From: an uncultured Gammaproteobacteria bacterium
GTDB taxonomy: Bacteria; Pseudomonadota; Gammaproteobacteria; CAMYKB01
NCBI GenBank assembly: GCA_947258875.1
Contig: CAMYKB010000001.1
Location: 56,037 to 120,036, forward strand
Direction: 5' to 3'
DNA: 64,000 nt
The position numbers and the translations under genes were made by a program. Below are positions 34,904 through 42,849 of this stretch, in pieces. The notes beneath the pieces are model-generated. The model was not told the DNA's origin. It worked only from the letters and a program-made list of their open reading frames with translations, and ran no database searches. The first letter of the stretch is position 1. Each line of letters begins with the position of its first letter.

Positions 34904-35320
34904 TTATTGCCCACGTCTGCGCCTGATTTTATATGCTGTTATTGTATCGGTAAACTCGGCACAGGGCACATCATTGATCGCACCATAGTGTTCGATGGCC
35001 TGCGCCACCAGGGCATGAATATTTGTAATCTTGCCATTACCATCACCGGCCGCATCAAGACGCTGCATTAGTATCGACAGGCCCGCATATTGGATTTTCA
35101 CCAATATGCTATGTGGAATAACCGTCAGGTCATCTTCAAGTCCCCTTGCGGTGAGCACGGGCAGCTTCAAACAGGTAAATAATTGCTGACAACACTGACT
35201 CGCCTCTATAGATGCACAGGCAATTTCAGGTCCGCCCCTACGCACCACGCTTTGAGCTAGCTCACAAGCATAGTCCTCCGCTACCAGGGTGGCGCTGAAA
35301 ACACATTTGTTATCACTCAT
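34904..35320 (-). CDS. cysteine-containing protein of unknown function
   Basis: A 138-residue soluble protein with eight cysteines, several clustered (CASIEASQCCQQLFTC near residues 35-50). No signal peptide is present. Other segments are VIPHSILVKIQYAGLSILMQ and a Gly/Asp stretch AAGDGNGKITN. The family is not recognised. It lies 18 bases upstream of the sseA-like gene and 72 bases downstream of the ferredoxin reductase gene, all on the minus strand, so a role in the same redox/sulfur unit is plausible. Confidence 0.65.
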   Translation of the reverse strand: MSDNKCVFSATLVAEDYACELAQSVVRRGGPEIACASIEASQCCQQLFTCLKLPVLTARGLEDDLTVIPHSILVKIQYAGLSILMQRLDAAGDGNGKITNIHALVAQAIEHYGAINDVPCAEFTDTITAYKIRRRRGQ

Positions 35321-35392
35321 TGATTAACAGTTCGCTCAGTCATACATTAAACATAGTATAAATTGTGCACGGCTGATCATGCATACAGTAGA

Positions 35393-36466
35393 TCATCCAC
35401 CACTGGCTGGAGCAGTTCCTCCAATTACACAACCTACATTGCGGTTACCACGCACTGGTTCCTGCATTAGTCGCGCATGTGGAAGGCCATGCTCAGTAAG
35501 CAAGTTCTTGCCTGCCGCCAGCAGCGGATCTGGCGCTACCATGTAAACATCATGGCCCGACATATCCGGATAATCTGCGACAATACGCTGCAACTGTTCA
35601 TCGACAAGCTGCAGTCCCTGTTCTCTAGCGGTGAGCAACCGATCATAATCCTGTTTGATACTCAACGGCGTATAACGAAACTGGTCCAGCGCGTCAGCCC
35701 AGGAACGACAAAGATTATCCAGGTAATGTCCGTCTGCGCCACACGTTATCCAATATAGATGGGCCCGGCGTTCCTCATCCTGTGCCGTCGCATGCTCAAG
35801 GACACTCTTTATGGCTGCAAAACCGGTATCAAAGGCAATCAGGATAATCGGTCGCTTTGAGTCCTCGCGCAACACAAACTCACCTCTTGGCGCTTCAACC
35901 TCTATAAAAGTACCCGGCTTGAGGCAATCGAAAACATACTTTGAAAACGGTTCATCCGCCACCCTGCGGATATGAAACTCCAGACGCATGTCGTCGCAGG
36001 GGCAGCTGGCAATCGCCGAGTCATACGACGCAATGCCCGCCACGCTGAGACAGGCGTATTGGCCTGCAAGAAAACGCAACCGTTGCGAACGCGGCGTCTG
36101 TAACTGCATAAGCATTAAATTATCGCCCACCGGGGTAAGCTTACGCACCTTAGTGCGGATATTCTGTACCGCAATTTCGCGGGCAGCGCCCGCAACGCTG
36201 GCGTCGATTTCCAGGTTGCTGGCCGCTGTATTGGAACACATCAAAATGGTTCCGCAAGCCTTTTCAGACGCAGACATTATATAGTCATGCGGCCGCAGCA
36301 ACTCCACATTACCCCTGACAACTCGCGCCTTGCACAACCCGCAATTGCCATTACTACAGCCATACTCCAGCGCAATGCCTGCCCGCACCGCCGCATCGAG
36401 TATGCTATCGTGTTGCTCTATCACGAATCGCTGCCCTGTAGACTGCAGACTAACCTTAAATGTCAT
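35393..36466 (-). CDS. 2Fe-2S ferredoxin/FAD reductase fusion (AscD-like)
   Basis: A 357-residue electron-transfer protein. The N-terminal plant-type ferredoxin domain (1-95) has the 2Fe-2S ligands in GCSNGNCGLCKARV and a fourth Cys in ILMCSNTA. The rest is a ferredoxin-NADP-reductase-like module with FAD (about 100-205) and NAD(P) (about 215-330) lobes. The usual RxYS FAD motif is replaced by SYDSAIAS, and the GGTG loop before the nucleotide by FDTGFAAIKS, so cofactor binding has drifted. Relatives include CDP-6-deoxyglucoseen reductase and oxygenase reductases. It would pass electrons from NAD(P)H to an unknown oxygenase or dehydratase, and none is adjacent. Confidence 0.8.
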   Translation of the reverse strand: MTFKVSLQSTGQRFVIEQHDSILDAAVRAGIALEYGCSNGNCGLCKARVVRGNVELLRPHDYIMSASEKACGTILMCSNTAASNLEIDASVAGAAREIAVQNIRTKVRKLTPVGDNLMLMQLQTPRSQRLRFLAGQYACLSVAGIASYDSAIASCPCDDMRLEFHIRRVADEPFSKYVFDCLKPGTFIEVEAPRGEFVLREDSKRPIILIAFDTGFAAIKSVLEHATAQDEERRAHLYWITCGADGHYLDNLCRSWADALDQFRYTPLSIKQDYDRLLTAREQGLQLVDEQLQRIVADYPDMSGHDVYMVAPDPLLAAGKNLLTEHGLPHARLMQEPVRGNRNVGCVIGGTAPASGG

Positions 36467-36527
36467 ACAACACGTTATACCGTAGTGTCACTAAATTACC
36501 AGATAGATCGCAGCAGAGGCTGCGGTG

Positions 36528-37322
36528 ATGAGGGTGTTTTCTTTTAGAAATATTCGTATTTTAGTACTGTTGATGCTGCTGGGTTATGCTTCGCTCTATA
36601 CCTATGACCAACGCCTTTCAACCCAGGGCTGGTACAAACCACTGGCAGTCGTTGTCTACCCCATCAATGTCGCACAAAGCCAGACTGTCGATAACTATAT
36701 CCGGAATCTACCAACCGAACACTTCACCGCTATCGACGATTTCATCAGGCGCGAAGGCAAAAAATACGACATTATCGCAGCAAATCCCACTGTGACACGC
36801 CGGGGCACAGAAGTTAAATCATTACCCCCAGCGGCGCCGCAAGAGGCTGGCATATTGAAGGCCATGCTCTGGAGTCTCAAACTTCGCTGGTGGGCCTATC
36901 GCAACACACCTGATGAGGAATCCAACAAACGGCGTATACGAATATTTGTTCTGTATCACGACGACAACGGCAATCAGCCACTGGATCATTCGCTCGGGTT
37001 GCAAAAAGGCCTGCTCGGCATTGTACATGCCTACGCCCTCAGCAATCAGGAACAGCAGAACAATATCGTGATCGCACATGAGCTACTGCATACCGTCGGT
37101 GCTACAGACAAGTATGGGTCGATGGGCCAACCTGTACACCCGCACGGCTATGCCATGCCACTGCAACAGCCGCTGCACCCACAACGGCGTGCCGAAATCA
37201 TGGCGGGCCGTATTGCGACCACCGCCACCACGGCACGCATGCCCAACAGCCTGCGCAGCGTTGTCGTAGGAGACAAGACCGCCCGTGAGATCGGCTGGAT
37301 AACAGTAGACGACAATCCCTAA
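36528..37322 (+). CDS. membrane-anchored HExxH protein, putative zinc protease
   Basis: A 264-residue protein with an N-terminal signal anchor (IRILVLLMLLGYASLYTYDQ) and an extracytoplasmic domain. It contains VIAHELLHTVGATDKYG (about 182-198), a HExxH zinc-metalloprotease-type motif followed by GATD, the pattern of metzincin-like enzymes. Further on it has VHPHGYAMP and a C-terminal EIMAGRIATTATTARMPNSL. AGAGG lies 8 bases before the ATG at 36528; a GTG one codon earlier is in frame. I cannot name the family, and proteolytic activity is inferred from the motif alone. It leads the exported-protein cluster to 39581 but is separated from it by 276 bases. Confidence 0.7.
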   Translation: MRVFSFRNIRILVLLMLLGYASLYTYDQRLSTQGWYKPLAVVVYPINVAQSQTVDNYIRNLPTEHFTAIDDFIRREGKKYDIIAANPTVTRRGTEVKSLPPAAPQEAGILKAMLWSLKLRWWAYRNTPDEESNKRRIRIFVLYHDDNGNQPLDHSLGLQKGLLGIVHAYALSNQEQQNNIVIAHELLHTVGATDKYGSMGQPVHPHGYAMPLQQPLHPQRRAEIMAGRIATTATTARMPNSLRSVVVGDKTAREIGWITVDDNP

Positions 37323-37505
37323 CACGGCTTTGCAAGCCCTTGGTTCGTCGTTACACGGCGACAGGCCTGTCTCATTACAGATCAGCGCCTTGCGTCATAT
37401 CACATTGTTTCTGACGTCGTTTGACGACAGGCGATGCCCATTACAGCACGCGCTGCATAGCAAGCGTATGGCTTGAAACCCGAGTATTTTCTACCTTTCT
37501 CCGAG

Positions 37506-37522
37506 TTGGCACGGAGCTTGTA
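37506..37522 (+). promoter_or_regulatory. sigma-54-like promoter upstream of the EF-hand gene
   Basis: TTGGCACGGAGCTTGTA keeps a perfect -24 element (TTGGCACG) with correct spacing to a -12 element TTGTA, one base from TTGCA. It lies about 77 bases before the EF-hand gene. The lost C of the -12 GC pair weakens the case. Confidence 0.4.
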
Positions 37523-37598
37523 AGCCGTATTACGAGTTCCCATTGCCGGCTGACAATCCAGCTTGCGTAAAGCACACAAAAACTAAAGGAGATTAACG

Positions 37599-37856
37599 AT
37601 GCGTAACAACATTCTTTTATTGATTCTGGGTATAACACTACTTCAGCCTGCTTTCGCCGCAACCCGTGATTTCGCAAGCATTGATTCCGATAGCAACGGT
37701 TACATCAGTGCTAGTGAAGCGAACTCGATGCCTGGACTGTCCGGACTTTTCCTGGCCATCGATACCGACCGTGATGGCAAAATCAGTCCCGCTGAATACG
37801 ACATCGCTATCCGTGGCGGAGCAACCAGCAAAGGCTGGTCTGACACTGATGGTTAA
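37599..37856 (+). CDS. small secreted EF-hand protein
   Basis: An 85-residue exported protein with a signal peptide (NNILLLILGITLLQPAFA) and two EF-hand loops: DSDSNGYISASE (about 28-39) and DTDRDGKISPAE (about 55-66). Both keep the calcium ligands at positions 1, 3, 5, 7 and 12. A Ca2+-binding periplasmic or secreted role is likely. CTAAAGGAG precedes the ATG. It begins the run EF-hand, lipoprotein, protease, secreted protein. A signal-peptide-bearing Ca2+ binder beside a protease suggests calcium-dependent folding or regulation, which is only inference. Confidence 0.8.
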   Translation: MRNNILLLILGITLLQPAFAATRDFASIDSDSNGYISASEANSMPGLSGLFLAIDTDRDGKISPAEYDIAIRGGATSKGWSDTDG

Positions 37857-37907
37857 CGAAGCATTCAAACATCCTTGCTGCAGTAGCACATGACGAGGAG
37901 CTCTTAT

Positions 37908-38171
37908 ATGGACAGGATCAAGATTATGTCAGTCACACTCCTCCTGGCGATGCTGGTGACTGCATGCGAGAACAAAACGGACACGCAACTTGAAACAAGT
38001 AACGAAGCGCAACAACAGCCAGCCGACACGTCCAGGGCAATATCCCCGACAGGTACTATAATACCTGGAGGCAGCTACACATCACCCACTGATGGGCAAG
38101 ACAAGAAGCCTTACAACAGCAGCAGGTCTTCAGAAAACGAAGCGGCCGATGAGGCTACACCTAAAGACTGA
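37908..38171 (+). CDS. small lipoprotein
   Basis: An 87-residue lipoprotein starting at the ATG at 37908, with GAGGAG eight bases upstream (the in-frame ATG at 37890 lacks one). The signal peptide ends in the lipobox MLVTAC. The mature part is short, polar and disordered (Gln, Thr, Ser, Asp, Glu), with GTIIPGGSYTSPTDGQDKKP in the middle. I do not recognise a family. It lies 51 bases after the EF-hand gene and is probably cotranscribed. A C-run/G-run imperfect hairpin between 38209 and 38237 follows it. Confidence 0.7.
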   Translation: MDRIKIMSVTLLLAMLVTACENKTDTQLETSNEAQQQPADTSRAISPTGTIIPGGSYTSPTDGQDKKPYNSSRSSENEAADEATPKD

Positions 38172-38298
38172 AGCTTGAAGACAGTTTCTTTTACAAATGG
38201 ACCCCTCACCCCCCTATACCTCCTCCGTAGGGGGGGCATGCCAGGGAAGGCTTTTTTATTTTTGAACCATGTACTCGCAAATTAATTAAGGAATGATG

Positions 38299-39297
38299 AT
38301 GGCAGGTAATACTGATCATGTACGTGCTGTTCTACGGAAACACACGAAAGAAATCCATACAAAGCACCGTGTTGTGGCCACAGGCATTGGCTACAAAATC
38401 AAGGGCGGACGCAAGACCGACAGCATCTCAATCATCTGTTCTGTTGTACACAAACGGCCAGCAGCGGAACTGACTAAGAGCGAGCTATTACCCGTAAGCA
38501 TCGATAATGTGCCGCTGGATGTAATCCAGACGGGGCGCATTCGTGCTTTCCAATCACGTACAGAGCGTTTACGACCCGCTCCGGGCGGCGCCAGTATCGG
38601 GCATTTTGAGATCACCGCTGGCACGCTAGGTTGTATCGTCAAACGCAACGGACAAAGAATGATACTGTCAAATAATCATGTACTCGCCAACAGTAATGAC
38701 GCCAACATCGGAGATCCTATCCTACAACCTGGACCGGTTGATGGCGGCCGCCTCGCCGATGATCAGATCGCCACACTGCATGATTTTGTACCCATCCAGT
38801 TTCCAGACGAGTCCAGCGATTGTGGTATTGCGAACGGCGCCGCCAAATTCGCAAACGCCCTTGCTGAAATGTCGGGTAGTACTACACGTCTACTGGCGGT
38901 CAAATCCCAGGCAGCAGAAAATCTCGTTGATGCCGCAATTGCCAAACCACTCCAGGACCAGGACATCACTGACGATATCCTGGATATCGGCACCATTACA
39001 GGCACAGCCCGCGGTGAACTGGGCCTCAATATCAAAAAAAGCGGCCGTACTACGGCTTTCACGACAGGCGTGATCGAACAGATAGATGTCACGGTTAATG
39101 TACAATATGGTCCTGGACGCACTGCGCTGTTCACAGATCAGTTACTGGCCGGCCCCATGAGTCAGGGGGGTGACAGCGGTTCAGCCATACTCGACGAACA
39201 AAACCGTGTGATCGGCTTATTATTCGCGGGTAGCGAGAACAGTACTATTATCAACCACATCGAACATGTGTTTTCAGCTTTAAGGGTCAGTCTGTGA
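38299..39297 (+). CDS. trypsin-like serine protease with N-terminal prodomain
   Basis: A 332-residue chymotrypsin-fold protease. The triad is visible as His in MILSNNHVLANSND (about residue 126), Asp in NLVDAAIAKP (about 215) and Ser in QGGDSGSAILDE (about 293). The first 75 residues form a separate domain (VVATGIGYKIKGG ... VSIDNVPLDVIQTGRI) before the protease core. No signal peptide is visible at its start. AAGGA is 6 bases before the third of three consecutive ATGs, so 38299 is chosen. Its stop overlaps the GTG start of the next gene, whose product resembles this N-terminal domain. The overall form resembles the Nal1-like bacterial trypsin family. Confidence 0.85.
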   Translation: MAGNTDHVRAVLRKHTKEIHTKHRVVATGIGYKIKGGRKTDSISIICSVVHKRPAAELTKSELLPVSIDNVPLDVIQTGRIRAFQSRTERLRPAPGGASIGHFEITAGTLGCIVKRNGQRMILSNNHVLANSNDANIGDPILQPGPVDGGRLADDQIATLHDFVPIQFPDESSDCGIANGAAKFANALAEMSGSTTRLLAVKSQAAENLVDAAIAKPLQDQDITDDILDIGTITGTARGELGLNIKKSGRTTAFTTGVIEQIDVTVNVQYGPGRTALFTDQLLAGPMSQGGDSGSAILDEQNRVIGLLFAGSENSTIINHIEHVFSALRVSL

Positions 39298-39581
39298 TAC
39301 GCCCGTATCTTGCTTACATACTACTGCTGACATGCGCACTACCGATTCACGGAGCATCAAACGTGAGTGAAACCATCGAAGAGGTGAAGGCGCGGCATAC
39401 CGCTGCAATCATGAATACACCGGGGGTGATTTCTATGGGCATCGGTAAAGACAGTTGCGGCAATCCAGTCATCGCAATCGGCGTGGAAAAAGACAGCGCT
39501 GAGATCAGGGACGCGATCCCTCAAAAACTGGACGGCTATCCAGTAGAGATCAAGGTAATGGGCTCGATACGGACCCAGTAA
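39294..39581 (+). CDS. secreted prodomain-like protein, coupled to the protease
   Basis: A 95-residue protein with a signal peptide (YLAYILLLTCALPIHGAS) and one small domain. TPGVISMGIGKDS, VIAIGVEKDSAEI and IPQKLDGYPVEIKVMGSIRT line up with VVATGIGYKIKGG, SIICSVVHKRPA and LPVSIDNVPLDVIQTGRIRA of the neighbouring protease's N-terminus. I read it as a free-standing copy of the protease prodomain that could act as inhibitor or folding chaperone. It starts with GTG inside the protease stop codon (4-base overlap), so the two are translationally coupled. Confidence 0.7.
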   Translation: MIRPYLAYILLLTCALPIHGASNVSETIEEVKARHTAAIMNTPGVISMGIGKDSCGNPVIAIGVEKDSAEIRDAIPQKLDGYPVEIKVMGSIRTQ

Positions 39582-39659
39582 TAATTATTGTTACATACAA
39601 TACGTCATCAACTCATAGCCAGAGAATCTACCAGTCGACTCTGGTTATCATCTCCACCA

Positions 39660-40142
39660 CTATAAGCCGGGGACAGATGGCTTAATGACCATCAATACCA
39701 GTGCAAATATTGGAGCCATCAACGCTGCAAGTCCCCAAAACTCCCAGCTGCGAGACAACGCTTTGTATTCATCCCACTGTGATTGGGATTTAAGCTCACC
39801 TCCACGCATCAATTCTGCCAACTGTCTTTGTAGTGGCGCGATTCGCGCGCTAAAAATTACCCCTGATATCGAAAACAGCACCAGCGACCAGAAAATCCAT
39901 CCCGTGCGCAAGATAGGGATATGTCCATCAATAGCCGCAGCAAAGCCACCAACAATGATGCCTATAACACCCGGGATCGTGAACCAGCGGTCACTGCGAA
40001 TAATTCCATCAAATGTCGCAGCAATTATTTCTGAATTACCGCTGCGATCCGCATGGGCTTTCCAAAACAATCCAGTGGTGATATTACCCAGAAACATCAC
40101 AACTGAAATGACATGAATAAGCTTCCAGACCGTGTAATCCAT
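39660..40142 (-). CDS. four-helix membrane protein (DUF2269-like)
   Basis: A 160-residue integral membrane protein with four predicted helices (about 5-25, 53-72, 80-98 and 133-153). The N-terminal WKLIHVISVVMFLGNITTGLFW, with a conserved-looking His and GN, is typical of the DUF2269 group, which resembles cytochrome-b561-like integral proteins. Function is unknown. It converges with the protease cluster. Confidence 0.75.
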   Translation of the reverse strand: MDYTVWKLIHVISVVMFLGNITTGLFWKAHADRSGNSEIIAATFDGIIRSDRWFTIPGVIGIIVGGFAAAIDGHIPILRTGWIFWSLVLFSISGVIFSARIAPLQRQLAELMRGGELKSQSQWDEYKALSRSWEFWGLAALMAPIFALVLMVIKPSVPGL

Positions 40143-40234
40143 TCCCGCCCTCCCTCAATAAAATAAATGTCGGCTACAAAGTCAGAATACGCAAAAACAA
40201 GAACCAAGTAAAACGACGCTAATCTATTCTTTAC

Positions 40235-40261
40235 TGGATTACCGCCTACGCGGAAATGACG
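40235..40261 (+). repeat. short palindromic intergenic repeat
   Basis: TACCGCCTACGCGGAAATGACG is a version of the widespread short palindrome TCCCGCCTRCGCGGGAAYGAC. A second copy lies inverted at 47366-47387. It is in the 222-base spacer between the DUF2269-like and GST genes. Confidence 0.55.
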
Positions 40262-40364
40262 TGTTTGTAGGACAATAGCGGCTTAGATCCTGATTAATAT
40301 ATAGGATTGAAACGAGACTGCATCATTATTTGCTGGAACAGCAGCGCAGCTTAGCTCTTTATAT

Positions 40365-40964
40365 TCAGTCAACATCAACATAACCCGGTTGTTGCCGAAC
40401 ACGCGCAATCCACGCGTTGATCGCAGCATAGCGCTGCAGCTCAAAACCACCGTCTGCTGCCATATGGGTATAAGCGTATAAGGCGATATCTGCGATGGAA
40501 TACATATCGCCGGCAAAATAATCCTCTCCTTGCAGGTGACTTTCCATCAACTCTAACGCCTTGTAGCCCCGCTCGTGTAGTCCAGGCAGTTCCATCCGCC
40601 GCTCGTGATCTGGCGCTAAGTATTTGCAAATAAAGCGCGCCACCGCAACATACGGTTCATGGCTGTATTGCTCGAAGAACATCCAGCGCAGGGCGTGGCC
40701 ACGCGCGAGCCTGTGAGCAGGCCACAACGCCGACTCTTCTGCCAGGTAATAAAGAATCGCATTGGACTCTGAAAGATATTGATTCTTTGCGAGCTCAATA
40801 ACGGGCACCTGCCCCGCCGGATTCATAGCGAGAAATTCCGGGGTCTGGGTTTCACCTTTGGTGACATCGACTTCCCGCCACTGATAATCGACGCCCAACT
40901 GTTCCAGCACCAGCCTGACTTTATAACAGTTCCCGGATGTCGACATTCCATAGACGTTATACAT
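40365..40964 (-). CDS. glutathione S-transferase
   Basis: A 199-residue GST. The thioredoxin-like N-terminal domain starts MYNVYGMSTSGNCYKVRLVL, with the Ser/Cys active-site region, a PAGQVPVIEL cis-Pro loop and the glutathione-binding SESNAILYYLAE. The C-terminal helical domain (about 86-199) includes YSIADIALYAYTHMA, the N-capping box region. The closest style is the YfcF/beta-theta-like bacterial GSTs; the substrate is unknown. It lies 21 bases downstream of the SrkA-like kinase gene on the same strand. Confidence 0.88.
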   Translation of the reverse strand: MYNVYGMSTSGNCYKVRLVLEQLGVDYQWREVDVTKGETQTPEFLAMNPAGQVPVIELAKNQYLSESNAILYYLAEESALWPAHRLARGHALRWMFFEQYSHEPYVAVARFICKYLAPDHERRMELPGLHERGYKALELMESHLQGEDYFAGDMYSIADIALYAYTHMAADGGFELQRYAAINAWIARVRQQPGYVDVD

Positions 40965-40985
40965 TTTTATATCCTCTAGCAGACA

Positions 40986-41984
40986 CTACTGCCAATTCAG
41001 CGGCGGTTCATCCATCAATGCCAATTGCTCACGTAGAGACAGAATATGCTCATCCCAATACCGCGGGGCATTAAACCAGGGAAACGCCTGCGGGAATGCG
41101 GGGTCATCCCAGCGCCGCGCCAGCCAGGCCGCGTAATGCATGATACGCAATGTGCGCAGCGGCTCAATCAAGTGCAACTCTCTTGGATTAAACTCCCGGA
41201 ACTGTGTGTAGCCCTCCAGAATATCGGCCAGGCGCATGGTCATGTTCTGGCGGTCTCCGGACAGAAACATCCATAAATCCTGCACAGCAGGCCCCATACG
41301 TGCATCATCAAAATCAACGATATGCGGACCCGCATCAGTCCAGAGGATATTTCCGGGATGACAATCACCATGCAGGCGCAGTTTAAGCACTTGACCCGCA
41401 TGCTGATAGCCTTGCTCAATCCGTTTAATCAGGTCTTCCGCCAGACTGCGGTACGGCAACTCCATCTCTTTAGGAATGAAACCCTGCTCCAGCAGGTACT
41501 GATACGACTGCACACCGAATGATTCGATATCCAATGTTGGCCGATGAAGAAACGGTTTAGCCTCACCCAACAAATGGATGCGTGCAATAAAACGGCCAAG
41601 CTGTTCGAGCACATCCGGGTCATCCAGTTCTGGCGAACGCCCACCACGACGCGGATAGAGCGTAAACCGGTAGGGACCATGACGATGCAGGGTCTCAGCG
41701 TTGTTGCCCACCAGCGGCGGCACCACCGGAATTTCCTGACCGGCCAATGCCAAGGTGAAAAGATGCTCTTCCAGAATTGTTTCATCCGACCAACGGCCGG
41801 GACGATAAAATTTTACGATTAGCGGTTGCGCGCCTTCGATACCTACCTGGTATACACGATTTTCATAACTATTGAGCGCCAGGAAACGGCCATCCGTTTG
41901 GTAACCAGCAGACTCCACCGCGTCGAGAATGCTGTCGGGATCAAGGTTGCGGTAAGCGACGCTTGCATCAGGATCATTACTCAT
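40986..41984 (-). CDS. srkA: stress-response kinase SrkA (YihE)
   Basis: A 332-residue aminoglycoside-phosphotransferase-fold Ser/Thr kinase of the SrkA/YihE family, which protects cells against stress-induced death in E. coli. Visible are the ATP-lysine strand PLIVKFYRPGRWSD, the catalytic LRLHGDCHPGNILW (Asp at about residue 207) and the metal-binding HIVDFDDARMGPAVQDLW. Length is as usual (about 328). The start is 2 bases from the stop of the PP2C gene, so it is probably the last kinase of a kinase-phosphatase-kinase operon. Confidence 0.9.
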   Translation of the reverse strand: MSNDPDASVAYRNLDPDSILDAVESAGYQTDGRFLALNSYENRVYQVGIEGAQPLIVKFYRPGRWSDETILEEHLFTLALAGQEIPVVPPLVGNNAETLHRHGPYRFTLYPRRGGRSPELDDPDVLEQLGRFIARIHLLGEAKPFLHRPTLDIESFGVQSYQYLLEQGFIPKEMELPYRSLAEDLIKRIEQGYQHAGQVLKLRLHGDCHPGNILWTDAGPHIVDFDDARMGPAVQDLWMFLSGDRQNMTMRLADILEGYTQFREFNPRELHLIEPLRTLRIMHYAAWLARRWDDPAFPQAFPWFNAPRYWDEHILSLREQLALMDEPPLNWQ

Positions 41985-41986
41985 TA

Positions 41987-42841
41987 TTATTTTTTGCGAC
42001 TGCGCGCAACATTCCGCCGGTAAAGGATAAAACTGCGGTCGTCGGCATGCGCCGGCACATGTTCACCATCACCCAGCATACGCTGACCGCATTCATCAGC
42101 GAGCGCATTCGCAGCATACAATAAAGGGCCTTTACGTATACTCTCCACGATCTCATCCGTGTATAGATTATCCGGAATGCCATCACTGGAGATACATAAT
42201 GTATCTCGTGGTGCCAACGCCAATGCCGCGCCCACTTCGATACGCATGTCGGGTAGACCCACCACATTAGAAACCAGGTGCCGCTGGTGATGCACGACGG
42301 CATCATCCTCATCGAGCAAACCGGCTTCAACAGCATAACCCACCGGTGAATGCGCTACAGTCTGCAGTTTGAGATGCCCCCGTTGCCCCGTCACGAGTAT
42401 GACCACGTCACCTACATGGTAGGGCCGTATAACAGAACCGCTGATTTCTACAACCGCCAGGGTCGTGGCCGAGCCATTGGTGGTTTCCAGCAAGCGGCGG
42501 TTGGCGCGTTCTATGCCATTGAGAATCGCATTGCGTATCGGCCTGTCTTCTTGGGCGGCCGCCTCTACCGCCGCTATCACTTCATTAATAGCGATGCCCG
42601 AGGCCTCATGCCCGGTAGGCATGCCACCAACTCCGTCAGCTACAACGAGCACGGCGGTGTCACTCCCTAGTGGGATCATCGCAACACTGTCCTCATTTGC
42701 CGTGTCTTTATCAGGCGAACGTGTCGTGAATGCCGTGGCACAACCTTCAGCTATCTGGAAACCCTCAGCCTGTTCCATATCGGCCTGTAACCAGGCTTTA
42801 GCCTGCTGTAAACGCTTCGTTATTTTTTTTGTTTTAATCAT
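41987..42841 (-). CDS. PP2C-type protein phosphatase
   Basis: A 284-residue PPM/PP2C Ser/Thr phosphatase without signal or membrane segments. Metal-binding motifs are recognisable: DKDTANEDSVAM near residue 50, VVADGVGGMPTGHEAS near residue 70, ISSDGIPDN near residue 200 and ADDRSFILYRR at the end. It should remove phosphate from Ser/Thr of protein substrates. The ATG at 42841 overlaps the kinase gene's stop region (42850), and a GTG at 42859 is an alternative. Direct coupling with the kinase gene makes that protein or its targets the obvious substrate. Confidence 0.88.
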   Translation of the reverse strand: MIKTKKITKRLQQAKAWLQADMEQAEGFQIAEGCATAFTTRSPDKDTANEDSVAMIPLGSDTAVLVVADGVGGMPTGHEASGIAINEVIAAVEAAAQEDRPIRNAILNGIERANRRLLETTNGSATTLAVVEISGSVIRPYHVGDVVILVTGQRGHLKLQTVAHSPVGYAVEAGLLDEDDAVVHHQRHLVSNVVGLPDMRIEVGAALALAPRDTLCISSDGIPDNLYTDEIVESIRKGPLLYAANALADECGQRMLGDGEHVPAHADDRSFILYRRNVARSRKK

Positions 42842-42849
42842 AAGCGGTA

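Noticed and set aside
38205..38240. C-run/G-run imperfect hairpin as a terminator before the protease gene
   Set aside because: The stem is irregular and the nearest T run is more than 15 bases away, so I do not call it a terminator.
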